Below, piece by piece: positions 24,173 through 33,603 of a stretch of 64,000 nt of DNA; the stretch's first letter is position 1, and each line of letters begins with the position of its first letter. The notes under the pieces are model-generated. The model was not told where the DNA came from. It did no database searches and saw nothing but the letters and a program-made list of their open reading frames with translations. The DNA comes from Fodinibius saliphilus. Its GTDB lineage: Bacteria; Bacteroidota; Rhodothermia; Balneolales; Balneolaceae. The stretch is taken from NCBI RefSeq assembly GCF_005869845.1, contig NZ_VAWF01000001.1:186001-250000 (forward strand), written 5' to 3'. The position numbers and the translations under genes were made by a program.

Positions 24173-25576
24173 TCATGTCGTTACTGCATTTTTTATAATC
24201 GCTTCATTTCCCAGTTGTTCCGTTATCTGTTTGAGGGATCTGTTACTAGCTGCATAGAACTTATTATGTGATTTACTTTCAAGAATATGATTCGCTAACG
24301 ATTCGACACGTTTCTGGGCAGAATCGATTTCTTTAAGTAGCTCCTTGAAAGTGGTGGAAAAGCCGTTTGCGGATTTTTTGAGTCGTGCAATTTCAATTTT
24401 GCCGGTATTATGCACAAACCGAAGCACTTTTAAGAATCGCTCGATATCTTGTACGTCATGATCCAATTCGTTCAGATAAGAGGGAACCTGTTTAAGGGAG
24501 TGATTAGTTTTGGTAACATAAGGAAGGAAAGAATCCTGGAGTAATGAAACGATGTCTTGGGGTGAAAGCTCAGAGAATGAATATGAGTTAGTATCCGAGC
24601 TATAAACTTCATTCGCATAATAGTTCGTTGTTTCTGTCATCAGTTTAGATGAAATAATATCAAACGAAAGACGATTTAATAGATCTTGAAGTTGAGATAT
24701 AGTCACTTGCATATGCTCTAAAAAGTCTTCCCCTTTAACAGCTTGTTCTCCCATCTTTTGGGCAACAACAGAGAGTGAGATATCATCTTGATCCAACCGG
24801 GAGGAACCTATCTGAGCATTGATAGATAATAGGAAAATGGTTCGGGCTAGTTCCAGAATGAAGCCTGAATTTTCATTAAGGGTAGTCTGTAAGCTTTTTA
24901 GATTATCCAGATGTTTGAAAAGCTTGTAAAGCAGGTCATTGAGTTCAAGCATTTGCTTAGGTATGGTACTGTTTTGGTAGGTCGACCGAAATTCATTTTT
25001 GTCCAGATGGTTTTGCCTGTTTTTCATCTCAGCCTCAAGGGCACTCCACATGAAGCTTTCATAGCTTTCAAAACCAAGGTCATCAATTTTTTGTAATAAA
25101 AACTCTTCAGCCTGCTGCATGGCCGTTTTCTTGTCGGTCTTTTTCTCTTGTTGTTTTTCGTATAGTAAAGTTTGGTCATACAATGCCTGGACAGTAGTAA
25201 ACATGACGCTGCCCGGTTTTAGTCGTATCGAGAGGTATCCCTCCTCGCAGGGGAATGCAAGGGCCATGACCCAATAATATGAGCCATCCTTGGCAAGGTT
25301 TTTGACATAAGCGGCAACGGGTTTATCATTTAATAAAAAGTTCCAAAATATATTAAAGACGGCCCGGGGCATATCGGGATGACGAATCAGTTTATGCAGC
25401 ACACCGATTAACTCTTCTTCCTCATACCCGCTGATACGTATAAAAACATCGTTGGCAAAGGTGATATGCGATTTTTTATCCGTTATGGAAAAGAATAGCT
25501 CGTGATATTCAAACGGACGTTCTTTATTGGTTGGAGTAGGTTGCTTAAAATCTTTAATCCTTTTAAGAGCTGCCAT
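24173..25576 (-). CDS. Soluble Aer-like PAS protein with degenerate chemoreceptor-type helices
   Basis: 467 residues, no membrane helix. The PAS domain (about 20-125) matches the Aer type: ITFANDVFIRISGYEEEELIG, then LIRHPDMPRAVFNIFW and KDGSYYWVMALAFP, so FAD binding and redox or oxygen sensing are plausible. The remaining 330 residues are helical. A block FLLSINAQIGSSRLDQDDIS...VVAQKMGEQA recalls the methyl-accepting hairpin (LLALNAAIEAARA...FAVVADEVR) but is degenerate. No CheA, CheW or flagellar gene is nearby. It could be an atypical energy sensor that signals through another partner. Confidence 0.75.
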   Translation of the reverse strand: MAALKRIKDFKQPTPTNKERPFEYHELFFSITDKKSHITFANDVFIRISGYEEEELIGVLHKLIRHPDMPRAVFNIFWNFLLNDKPVAAYVKNLAKDGSYYWVMALAFPCEEGYLSIRLKPGSVMFTTVQALYDQTLLYEKQQEKKTDKKTAMQQAEEFLLQKIDDLGFESYESFMWSALEAEMKNRQNHLDKNEFRSTYQNSTIPKQMLELNDLLYKLFKHLDNLKSLQTTLNENSGFILELARTIFLLSINAQIGSSRLDQDDISLSVVAQKMGEQAVKGEDFLEHMQVTISQLQDLLNRLSFDIISSKLMTETTNYYANEVYSSDTNSYSFSELSPQDIVSLLQDSFLPYVTKTNHSLKQVPSYLNELDHDVQDIERFLKVLRFVHNTGKIEIARLKKSANGFSTTFKELLKEIDSAQKRVESLANHILESKSHNKFYAASNRSLKQITEQLGNEAIIKNAVTT

Positions 25577-25822
25577 AAAATATCATGTTTAATAATTAAT
25601 ATAATGACAGGGGAAGAATAATCAATAATTCTTAAATAGAGAGAAGATATTTTTAATAATTATGCCATTATTGTTGACTAACACCCATACTTATATCTTA
25701 TACCTAATAATTACATCCCCTTTTTTTTAACCGCTTAAATAACCTGGTATTACATAGTTTATCGGGATAAGAATGTAAGGCTTAAGATATATTAGAGAAT
25801 CCTAAAGTTTAGGAAATGCAAA

Positions 25823-26860
25823 TTAATGGGTGTTTTCCAAGTGCTCTTTTCGGCGGCGGTGGGCTTTCAAATATCGTTCGTCTTCAGCGTAGGTCGTGGG
25901 ATATACTTTGGGTACTGGTTGGGGTTGCATATTCTCATCAACATTCACGAAGGTAAACACACAGGTGTTTGAAAGAGCCTTGGTCACTTTATCGAGGCTG
26001 GTACGCTCAATGTTAATCTCTATGCTGATGGATGTATTGCCAGTATAGACGATACGGCTGGTAAAATCGAGTTTGTCACCAATACGAATAGGTTGTAAAA
26101 AATTGATGCGGTTAACGCGTACAAAGACCGGACGGTGGGGAGCAATCTCCTCGGCATGCATGAGGGCCAGCTCAAAAGCCCGTCGTATTACATAGCCCCC
26201 AAAAATTTTCTTGGGCACATTTTCATGATCAGGATACATCCGCTCCATATTACTTTTTACCAAGTTGCCGGCCAGCATACCATCAAATTTTTTTTCTTCC
26301 TGTGCATGATGTAATTGACGCAGAAGCTGGAACTCATCCTTACTGGGGGGGTCCTGCAGGGCATCCATCTGTTCTTTGTAAGCTTGGCGTCGCTCAATAG
26401 CGGCGTTGTAACGTTCCTTTTCTATGGGGCTTTCGTATTCCAAAGGAGGGATAGGCAGACTTTCGGCATTATTGCCTTCACCAATACGGCTAACCATAGT
26501 AAAATAACAAGAGGCCAGTGAGTGTTCCGCATTTTTATCCTGATCAACCCGGATTCCTACCTCCATAGAGGTGCGACCTACATAATTAATTCTGGCACGC
26601 ATATATACATCTTTCGTTATTTCTGCCGGGACATGAAGTGCAATATCATCTACAGCAGCAGTGACAACTCGAGCTTTGGGTTCATACTGGTGTACATAGT
26701 GTAATGCAATATCCTCAGCCAGCTTATCAAGTTTCTCCAGTAATCGTCCCCATCGCATATTCCCAACAATATCTTGGTCTACAATCATAAACCTGCGACG
26801 AAGTTTTAGATCGGTACTGAAGGGAAGGGTACGTTTGATAGAGGTATCAATGGGGCGCAT
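25823..26860 (-). CDS. Double-hotdog acyl-CoA thioesterase
   Basis: 345 residues with two hotdog domains separated by a charged helical linker (about 150-200). Domain 1 has RRRFMIVDQDIVGNMRWGRL and domain 2 has PKKIFGGYVIRRAFELALMHAEE, the GG-helix typical of the fold, then RVNRINFLQPIRIGDKLDFTS. The arrangement resembles ACOT9/BFIT-type thioesterases, which hydrolyse acyl-CoA to free acid and CoA. It is a single gene. Confidence 0.85.
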   Translation of the reverse strand: MRPIDTSIKRTLPFSTDLKLRRRFMIVDQDIVGNMRWGRLLEKLDKLAEDIALHYVHQYEPKARVVTAAVDDIALHVPAEITKDVYMRARINYVGRTSMEVGIRVDQDKNAEHSLASCYFTMVSRIGEGNNAESLPIPPLEYESPIEKERYNAAIERRQAYKEQMDALQDPPSKDEFQLLRQLHHAQEEKKFDGMLAGNLVKSNMERMYPDHENVPKKIFGGYVIRRAFELALMHAEEIAPHRPVFVRVNRINFLQPIRIGDKLDFTSRIVYTGNTSISIEINIERTSLDKVTKALSNTCVFTFVNVDENMQPQPVPKVYPTTYAEDERYLKAHRRRKEHLENTH

Positions 26861-27120
26861 AATGGGGGAATTTTTAATAGTTCAAATAAGATGAAAAATA
26901 GCAATTTGTAACCAGATTGAAAGATAAAATATTCCAATTTTGATAAGCTGCTTTAGCATATTTCAGACGCCGAAAATAGTAGCAGCCAGAAGGTTATCTT
27001 TGTTTTGGCTTGTAAAAGAATCTCAGAGGGGTATCCCCAAAACAGTAGGGGTTTCCGTTGCTTGGGCAGTTTCTTATTATTGAAGCAATCAAATAACTTA
27101 CCCTAAAAATTATCGATTTT

Positions 27121-27549
27121 ATGTATACAGGATTTTTGCATTTACATTCCGGGCTGGCTTACCTTGTTCTGGCAATTTTAGTCGTAGTTTTTCTTTATGT
27201 ACTTATCAACTTTCTAAATAAGAAGCCTTTTACTGAGACCGTGCGTAAAAGTGCACTTGTCGGTCTTATTGCAGCACACATCCAGCTTTTGGTAGGCTTG
27301 GTACTTTATTTTATATCTCCCAATGGACTTTCTAACTTTTCGGGCGAAGCGATGGGGGATTCAATGGCTAGGTTATTAATGTTGGAGCATCCCTTAATGA
27401 TGATACTGGGTATTGCTTTAATAACTATTGGATATTCCAAGTCGAAGAAGGCTACCGAAGATACAGCAAGCTATAAGAAAGTGCTCATCTTTTATGGCCT
27501 TGGTCTACTGTTTGTCTTATCTCGTATTCCATGGTCTACGTGGTTCTAA
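27121..27549 (+). CDS. Small four-helix membrane protein of unknown function
   Basis: 142 residues with four hydrophobic helices: about 5-30, 42-64, 82-102 and 118-136. Histidines lie at or near helix ends (GFLHLHSGLAY, GLIAAHIQLLVG, LLMLEHPLMMILG), which could bind haem as in b561-like proteins. Similar proteins are common in Bacteroidota-type genomes and are unnamed. It has its own upstream region of 260 bases and is monocistronic. Confidence 0.7.
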   Translation: MYTGFLHLHSGLAYLVLAILVVVFLYVLINFLNKKPFTETVRKSALVGLIAAHIQLLVGLVLYFISPNGLSNFSGEAMGDSMARLLMLEHPLMMILGIALITIGYSKSKKATEDTASYKKVLIFYGLGLLFVLSRIPWSTWF

Positions 27550-27762
27550 ATATATATATTCCTTAGCGACTGAGGTATCATAATGGTATCTCAGTTGAGG
27601 GATTATGTTCTTTAGTCGTATTATCAAGCAGTAGTGTACCTTTCTCCTTTTATAATCGTATGAGTTATCTAATCCTTAATTCGCATTAATAGTTAAGTCT
27701 TTTATATTAATCACACTTTAAGGGTGGGAATTTATAAATCTAAACGAACTGATATTGGTATT

Positions 27763-28125
27763 ATGAAATATTCGATAGATGAACGGTATAATTGTGTAGT
27801 AATTGAGTTTAGTGGAAATTTAAGAGGAGGCCCGGATGCCAATAAGTTTAATGAAGATCTTCATGAATTGATTGACGAGGGAAAAAAAGAAATTGTTGCA
27901 GATCTCAGTAGCGTTAAGTTCATGAACTCTTCAGGGCTTGGTATCTTAATTGGCGGTATGACTACCATGCGAAATGCAGGAGGAGATCTTAGAATTGCCG
28001 GTGCAAATCAACGGATTGAGAGTCTGCTCATGATTACCAAGTTGATAACAGTGTTTAAAAGTTATCGAACTGTTGAAGAGGCTGTTGAATCTTACCAAGA
28101 AGAGGAAGTAAGAGAGGAGGAATAG
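27763..28125 (+). CDS. STAS-domain anti-anti-sigma factor
   Basis: 120 residues from ATG 27763 (MKYSIDERYNCVVIEFSGNL); the GTG at 27724 would add 13 poorly fitting residues. The STAS signature is clear: GPDANKFNEDLHELIDEG, then ADLSSVKFMNSSGLGILI with the serine that partner kinases phosphorylate. The acidic tail (YQEEEVREEE) is of low complexity. It should bind an RsbW/SpoIIAB-like anti-sigma kinase, but none is in the window. Confidence 0.88.
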   Translation: MKYSIDERYNCVVIEFSGNLRGGPDANKFNEDLHELIDEGKKEIVADLSSVKFMNSSGLGILIGGMTTMRNAGGDLRIAGANQRIESLLMITKLITVFKSYRTVEEAVESYQEEEVREEE

Positions 28126-28299
28126 GATTAAGATGTACAGAGCTGATAAGTAAGTTTGGCCTCAATATTTAACATTTTCCCCTTGGCATCTCAAATTGTT
28201 GGAAGGAACAAATAATTACTTTCAACTCAATATTATTTTGTCCAAATTTAGGGGAATCATTTTTAGATTTAGAAAATATTAGTAACAAACACATTTTTT

Positions 28300-28620
28300 A
28301 TGACACAGGAAGAAATCAATAAAGGAAGCCGGCTGATAGAAGGTATCATGGGTAGTACCATAAAAATTAAGCAGGATGATGTAAAAGATATCCCACTGGC
28401 GTTTCTACAGCCAGAAGATATGAAATTTCACGCATCCTGGAAGTGGCTTATGCCTGTGGTTGTTAAAATTGAAAATGATATGGGGCACACTGTCATTATT
28501 AAGGGCACTTCATGTGAAGTGATAACCGATGAAGGTACCTCATATAGTGCAGAAGAGGATACAAAATTAGAAGCAGTATGGCAGGCGATCGTAAATTTCC
28601 TTGATGCCGAACATAGTTAA
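28300..28620 (+). CDS. Conserved-looking hypothetical protein
   Basis: 106 residues, soluble and acidic. It begins MTQEEINKGSRLIEGIMG and has an alternating strand pattern (KFHASWKWLMPVVVKIEN, VIIKGTSCEVI) and a C-terminal helix (KLEAVWQAIVNFLDAE). No motif assigns a function. A good terminator follows at 28647, which supports it as a real transcribed gene. Confidence 0.7.
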   Translation: MTQEEINKGSRLIEGIMGSTIKIKQDDVKDIPLAFLQPEDMKFHASWKWLMPVVVKIENDMGHTVIIKGTSCEVITDEGTSYSAEEDTKLEAVWQAIVNFLDAEHS

Positions 28621-28646
28621 TTAAACAGCCTTTTAAATATTATTAT

Positions 28647-28680
28647 AAAGCGACTTGGAAAAATCCAGGTCGCTTTTTTT
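28647..28680 (+). terminator. Rho-independent terminator
   Basis: AAAGCGACTTGG-AAAAAT-CCAGGTCGCTTT followed by T: a 12-pair stem with one G-T pair, 27 bases after the stop at 28620. Confidence 0.88.
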
Positions 28681-28719
28681 ATGGGTAAATACAAGGTTTC
28701 TAAAAAAGCGGAAATAAAA

Positions 28720-28751
28720 AAAGGGATGTTTCCTTAAAGAAACATCCCTTT
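28720..28751 (-). terminator. Rho-independent terminator of the H1-like gene
   Basis: AAAGGGATGTTTC and GAAACATCCCTTT form a perfect 13-pair stem with a 6-base loop. A T-rich tract follows on the minus strand, 22 bases past the stop codon. Confidence 0.9.
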
Positions 28752-28772
28752 TGTGAAAAACTCTTAGGGTTG

Positions 28773-28955
28773 TTAAACCTTCCCAGTATTTTTCCACTCT
28801 TGGATTTCCATACGGATTTCCTGTGCTTTTTTCTTCATTGCCTGAAGAGTTTTACGTGCACGGGTACCCGCAGCTTTATTTCCTTTGTCGTAAAACTTAT
28901 TAATGTCTGGTTCTAGCTGATCTAACAATTCGCTCATTTCATCGAATCGGCTCAT
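28773..28955 (-). CDS. Histone H1-like (Hc1-type) small basic protein
   Basis: 60 residues, helical and lysine-rich in its second half. The block DKGNKAAGTRARKTLQAMKK followed by AQEIRMEIQEWKN is the standard form of the short histone H1-like proteins of the Bacteroidota/FCB group. They bind DNA and are thought to help organise the nucleoid. GGAG lies 8 bases upstream of the ATG, a clear ribosome site. The strong own terminator suggests high expression. Confidence 0.9.
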   Translation of the reverse strand: MSRFDEMSELLDQLEPDINKFYDKGNKAAGTRARKTLQAMKKKAQEIRMEIQEWKNTGKV

Positions 28956-29149
28956 TATATAACTCCGTTTGATTAATATTTGAGATTTAAAAAACTTTTT
29001 TCGATGCGCTGTCTTTTAACATCGAATGGTCGAATCTATGTATATGGAAGTGCCGTGTCAAGTAAAAAAAGCCCTTTTTAACATATTAGGTAGGTTTTTC
29101 CTGTTTTGGATGTGTATTTTTACATTTCCATACTAATTAGCTCTCAATT

Positions 29150-29815
29150 TTACAAAGAGCTTTTTATAGCAATGCTGTGGCTTAATTTCGGTAATTGGTT
29201 GAAATCTCGTGCTGAAGTAAGCCGCACAGATTGCTCAAAATTTGAAAATTCATCCGGAATCCGTTTTTCTCGGAAGTCATCTTCCATTGTATTCCACTGA
29301 ATTTGTTCGGGTGTTGCCTCATTGGTAAATATTTCAGCCTCATCATCTTTTGAAAATAGAAACAGCTCATCGACTTTCAATTCTTCTCCTAAAAAAGAAA
29401 TCAGTCTTGGTAGTTCAACGACAGTGGAACTTTCTGTTTCAATATTATAAACAAGTGTTGAAAGTAATAATACCGATTGTTCGGGTAGGGAATTTAAAAA
29501 GGAATGATCCAGTGAAAGCTTATCCTCTTTCAGAGTTATCATCTTTCGTTGACTGGGATTTATCCCTACCGTTGAGACGCCTTGGTCGGCAAAAAGGGCA
29601 ACCAGCCTATTATTGAGATCTTTGACACTACGAACTTTGGCTTCTTTGCTCATAACGCCTGTTTGAATAATACGCTGAGTATATTCACTGTCGCCGTGTA
29701 CAATAATAGAGCGCAGTTTTTTTTCACCCTGTTGTTGGGATAGGGAACGGGCCAATGAGGTTAGAAAAACACCGTTGTCAAGGTGATCGTAATCAAGTGC
29801 TGCGAGATACTGCAT
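29150..29815 (-). CDS. Amino-acid-kinase-fold-like protein, role unknown
   Basis: 221 residues. Part of the sequence follows the acetylglutamate/isopentenyl-phosphate kinase pattern: SIIVHGDSEYTQRI (compare IVHGGG), VKDLNNRLVALFADQGVSTV and VDELFLFSKDDEAEIF (compare LLTDVDGV). The N-terminal glycine-rich phosphate loop is weak and the protein is shorter than the family, so activity is doubtful. It is the third gene after the GH3 and cytidine deaminase genes, 22 bases behind the latter, probably one operon. Confidence 0.5.
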   Translation of the reverse strand: MQYLAALDYDHLDNGVFLTSLARSLSQQQGEKKLRSIIVHGDSEYTQRIIQTGVMSKEAKVRSVKDLNNRLVALFADQGVSTVGINPSQRKMITLKEDKLSLDHSFLNSLPEQSVLLLSTLVYNIETESSTVVELPRLISFLGEELKVDELFLFSKDDEAEIFTNEATPEQIQWNTMEDDFREKRIPDEFSNFEQSVRLTSARDFNQLPKLSHSIAIKSSL

Positions 29816-29837
29816 GAAAATATAGAGTTAAAGAAAG

Positions 29838-30545
29838 TTATCGATTGCTAAGTGTTGATGATCGAAAGCTATGTGGCAAAAGATCTTGCCCGAAATGAAC
29901 TGATTTTGAGTTATCGGCATGATGAAGATAGACCTGTTTTTGAGGCATGTGCTCTATAATTACCTGTCGACATGATCCGCAGGGACTGCTAAATTCACCG
30001 TCTCGTGTGTGGATGTGGAGTCGGTTAAGGTTCTGAGCCCCATAGGAAAGCGCTTTGCCTATAGCAACGCGTTCGGCACACAATCCCATACTCCAACTAC
30101 TGCATTCGATGTTAACTCCGCTAAAAAAGCCTATTTCCGTTTCCAAGATTGCTGCTACCGGGAAGTCCGATTCGCCCACCACTGCTTTAGCCAGAAGTTT
30201 TTGTAACGTTTTTTCTATGGGTGTATGCTCTTGGAGCACTATATTTGGAAAGCGGACATCAGTCCATTTGTTTTGTTCTTGGGTAGTAACAGCAACATCG
30301 AATTCTTCTTCCCAGAAAGAAAGCAGTGTCTTCTCAGTATTTGGAGCCCACACTTTCTCGGGCGTCTCGCCTTCACTGATACAGCAAAACAGGGCATTTT
30401 GTATTGCACTGATACTTAGGGGATACGATATATTTTCTATACGGCATCCCGGGTAATAACGGCCAGTTGTACTTTTGGCAACAGCAATATTCGGGTTGTC
30501 AGAGTAAGGAACGTACGAATGTGCAGTTAGATCAGAAATATTCAT
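29838..30545 (-). CDS. cdd: Two-domain cytidine deaminase, catalytic domain at the C-terminus
   Basis: 235 residues. The C-terminal half is the catalytic domain: SGVNIECSSWSMGLCAERVA with Cys156 and catalytic Glu158, then SPCGSCRQ with Cys189 and Cys192 as zinc ligands. The N-terminal half repeats the fold (SYVPYSDNPNIAVA, YYPGCRIENISYPLSISAIQ), but Cys-Ala-Glu is replaced, so it is a pseudo-domain. In E. coli Cdd the order is reversed, with catalysis in the N-terminal domain. It deaminates (deoxy)cytidine to (deoxy)uridine in pyrimidine salvage. Its ATG overlaps the GH3 stop codon by one base (TAATG). Confidence 0.9.
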   Translation of the reverse strand: MNISDLTAHSYVPYSDNPNIAVAKSTTGRYYPGCRIENISYPLSISAIQNALFCCISEGETPEKVWAPNTEKTLLSFWEEEFDVAVTTQEQNKWTDVRFPNIVLQEHTPIEKTLQKLLAKAVVGESDFPVAAILETEIGFFSGVNIECSSWSMGLCAERVAIGKALSYGAQNLNRLHIHTRDGEFSSPCGSCRQVIIEHMPQKQVYLHHADNSKSVHFGQDLLPHSFRSSTLSNR

Positions 30546-33508
30546 TATTCAATAATTGATGATACTACCGCGTCGGCTACACGGGCTCTGATTTCGCTAA
30601 TGTTTTTGCCAAATGAGCGGTGCGGATAGGTACGATTTGTTAAGATGATGATGGCCAAATTTCTTTCGGGATCAATCCAGTAACTGGTTCCGGTAAAGCC
30701 GGTATGGCCAAACGTTTTATCACTGGTCAGCGATCCTGCTGTACTAAAACCGTTGCTTTTGCGATCGAACCCATACCCGCGATTCAAATGGGATGATTGT
30801 CGGCTTGTATATGTGTTAATGGTCTCAGATTTTAGATACTCTTTTCCTGCATATGAGCCCCCATTGAGTAACATCTGGCAATATATTGCTAGGTCACTGG
30901 CCGTGGAAAAGAGCCCGGCATGTCCGGCAACACCTTCCAGGTAATAAGCACGTTCATCATGCACTTCACCCTTCATTGTCTTCATACGATAGGTCGTATC
31001 GATTTCTGTGGGTGGAATTCGTTTATTGACCCAATGGTTGTATCGTTTGGGATTAAAGAAGGTGCTGTTCATCCCTAAGGGATAATAGAGTTTCTTTTGC
31101 ACATATTTATTGAGTGGCATCCCTGTTACTTCTTCAACGATCTCTCCGAGCAGGATAAAACCGAGATCGCTATACTCATATTTGGTACCCGTATTATAAA
31201 CAAGGGGTTCATTCTTAACGGCTTCGATAATTCTTGATTCTGATTTTAAAGAATCAATATAAACCCGAAAGGCGGGCAAGCCTGAATTATGGAGCAGTAA
31301 GTTTCGAATTGTAATATTTTTTTTCTGACCTTTTGTAAACTCCGGAATGTAATTTCCAACCTTGTCATCAATAGAAATAATGCCTTCTTCCACCAACTTC
31401 ATAATAGCCGGTGTTGTTGCTGTCACTTTCGTTAGCGAGGCCAGGTCATAAATCGCATCTTCTTTGACAGGAGTTAGTTTCTTGTAAGTTTGGTAGCCAA
31501 AACCTTCCTGGTAGGCAATAACTCCATTCTTAACAACAGTAATCACACCGCCGGGAAAGGTCGAGTCGAATATAGCCTCATTCATTATCGTTTCCAGTTG
31601 TTGTAGAGAATCTCGGGATAGCTCCACTACTTCCGGAGCATCTGCTCGCAGGGTCGTTTGGGGCAGGGTGAGGCCGTGGTTGATTTCATACATACCTGGT
31701 ATTTTAATGGGTAATCGTCCATTGATCTCAGAACCTCCAAAAAGTGCAGGTACCGCACTTTTAACCTGTCCTCTATTTGCTGACCATGCCATAAGTTGTG
31801 CATCTGTTTCGGGCAAGTCTTGTACGATATAGGGATTGCCAAAGGCAACAAGTACTGATGGCGTATCTTTATAAAGTTTCTTTAAAAAAGTGAGATGCTC
31901 TTTACTTAGCTGTACCTTTTCTGCCGAGCGTACATAAATAAATGACCCTATAATCAGCAGGTCGGCTTCTTTGGCATCTTGCAGCATCTCCGACATTTCG
32001 GCTTCACTGGTTCTTTTATCAAGCACATGAGAGCTAACATCTGGATGGTAATCTTTGATTTGCGAAACCAAGCCGTCGCCGGCACTTCCTGATTCATCGT
32101 CAGCTACAGATACGACCGTTACTTTTGGATATTTGGCTGCCCTGAGTGGTAAAATATCGTTCTTATTTTTAAGCAATGTGAGTGATTTTCGACTGATTTC
32201 TTCAGCAATGAGTTCATGATCACGGTTACTTATTTTACTGCTAAGGCTATTGATATCGATCTGTCTTTTTTCAAATAGGCCATGCTTTTTCTTCCAGCGC
32301 AGTAGTTTTCGAACAGATCTATCAATGCGAGACTCTTGTAACTTCCCTTTATGGACGGCAGTTTTAACTTCATTAATGGCTGTTAGTTCATCTGGACTTA
32401 GCAGCATCATATCTACACCAGCATTGAGAGCTTTAATGACAGCTTCTCCGGGAGAGAAATGACTGGCTATCCCCTTCATCTCAAGACCATCGGTGACAAC
32501 CATACCCCTAAACCGCAGACTGTCTATGAGAATCTGATTAAGAACAGTAGAGTCCATTGTGGCAGGTAAGTTTTTTTGTGTACTTACGTTGGGGAAAGAG
32601 ATATGCGCACTCATGATACTATTGATTCCTTCGCCTACAGCAGAACGAAAGGGCAGGAGTTCGACCGAGTCAAGGCGTGCAAAATCAGAGGTTATAACGG
32701 GCAGTGAAAGATGAGAATCCGTATCGGTATCTCCATGGCCGGGAAAGTGTTTGGCTGTAGAAACAATCCCTTCGGACTGTACACCTTGAACAAATCGATC
32801 TCCATACTTTGCTACGGTGTCAGGATCACCGGAAAAAGAACGAACATTAATGACTGGATTATTGGGATTATTATTAACATCGAGAACAGGGGCAAAAATT
32901 TGGTTTACACCTAATGCTTTTGCCTCTTGGGCCGTGACCTTACCCATCCAGTAGGCATAGTCGGTATTCTGTGTAGCGGCTACAGCCATGGCCGGTGGAA
33001 ATCGCGTAGCTCCATCAACACGCATAGCAGCCCCATATTCCATATCTTGGGTAATCCATAGGGGAATTTTACTCCTCCTTTGTAACTTGTTAGTGAGTAT
33101 AGTTTGCCCATATATATCACCATTGAAGAATATCACTCCTCCGATATGGTGGTCCCGAATCTGGCGAATTAATCGTTTGTAACTAGCATCATCATCATTT
33201 TTGAAATAACCGTAGGCACGAACGAAGAATAGTTGTCCGATTTTTTCTTCCAGGCTGAGGGTTTGGAGCAGTGAGTCGACCTTGATATTGTTAGCCGATA
33301 ATATATTTCTAGACGGTATTTCTGTTGTATCCGATTTTTTAAAAGAGTTAATATTAGTAAGCACACTGGGTTGTTCAACAGAGGACTTTCTATCGGTTTT
33401 GGCAGTGGTTTGTTGGCTGTGGGAGCAGCTTTGGGTGGATAGAAAGGCTACAATCAGAATGATAATAGTATTGTATAGGTGCTGCTGCTTTTTTGATATA
33501 CAGGACAT
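30545..33508 (-). CDS. GH3 beta-N-acetylhexosaminidase fused to a class C beta-lactamase-type serine hydrolase
   Basis: 987 residues. An N-terminal hydrophobic segment has Cys28 (FLSTQSCSH), possibly a lipoprotein site though the lipobox is not classical. The GH3 domain (about 75-410) has the NagZ-type KHFPGHGDTDTDSH at 253-266 and nucleophile Asp340 in MVVTDGLEMKGI. A GH3 C-terminal-like part (about 440-610) follows. Then comes a beta-lactamase/transpeptidase domain (about 630-985) with Ser691-x-x-Lys694 (LASLTKV), YSDLG and HTGFTG. The fusion is widespread in the FCB group and probably processes cell-wall muropeptides. It heads the operon with cdd. Confidence 0.92.
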   Translation of the reverse strand: MSCISKKQQHLYNTIIILIVAFLSTQSCSHSQQTTAKTDRKSSVEQPSVLTNINSFKKSDTTEIPSRNILSANNIKVDSLLQTLSLEEKIGQLFFVRAYGYFKNDDDASYKRLIRQIRDHHIGGVIFFNGDIYGQTILTNKLQRRSKIPLWITQDMEYGAAMRVDGATRFPPAMAVAATQNTDYAYWMGKVTAQEAKALGVNQIFAPVLDVNNNPNNPVINVRSFSGDPDTVAKYGDRFVQGVQSEGIVSTAKHFPGHGDTDTDSHLSLPVITSDFARLDSVELLPFRSAVGEGINSIMSAHISFPNVSTQKNLPATMDSTVLNQILIDSLRFRGMVVTDGLEMKGIASHFSPGEAVIKALNAGVDMMLLSPDELTAINEVKTAVHKGKLQESRIDRSVRKLLRWKKKHGLFEKRQIDINSLSSKISNRDHELIAEEISRKSLTLLKNKNDILPLRAAKYPKVTVVSVADDESGSAGDGLVSQIKDYHPDVSSHVLDKRTSEAEMSEMLQDAKEADLLIIGSFIYVRSAEKVQLSKEHLTFLKKLYKDTPSVLVAFGNPYIVQDLPETDAQLMAWSANRGQVKSAVPALFGGSEINGRLPIKIPGMYEINHGLTLPQTTLRADAPEVVELSRDSLQQLETIMNEAIFDSTFPGGVITVVKNGVIAYQEGFGYQTYKKLTPVKEDAIYDLASLTKVTATTPAIMKLVEEGIISIDDKVGNYIPEFTKGQKKNITIRNLLLHNSGLPAFRVYIDSLKSESRIIEAVKNEPLVYNTGTKYEYSDLGFILLGEIVEEVTGMPLNKYVQKKLYYPLGMNSTFFNPKRYNHWVNKRIPPTEIDTTYRMKTMKGEVHDERAYYLEGVAGHAGLFSTASDLAIYCQMLLNGGSYAGKEYLKSETINTYTSRQSSHLNRGYGFDRKSNGFSTAGSLTSDKTFGHTGFTGTSYWIDPERNLAIIILTNRTYPHRSFGKNISEIRARVADAVVSSIIE

Positions 33509-33603
33509 GAGTCGTTCGAACCTAAATAGTTTTATTATAAAAGTGGATGCAACATAGTTGAATGTATAAAGTGAATCAATACCAGAGCGGTTTACTTTTT
33601 AGA

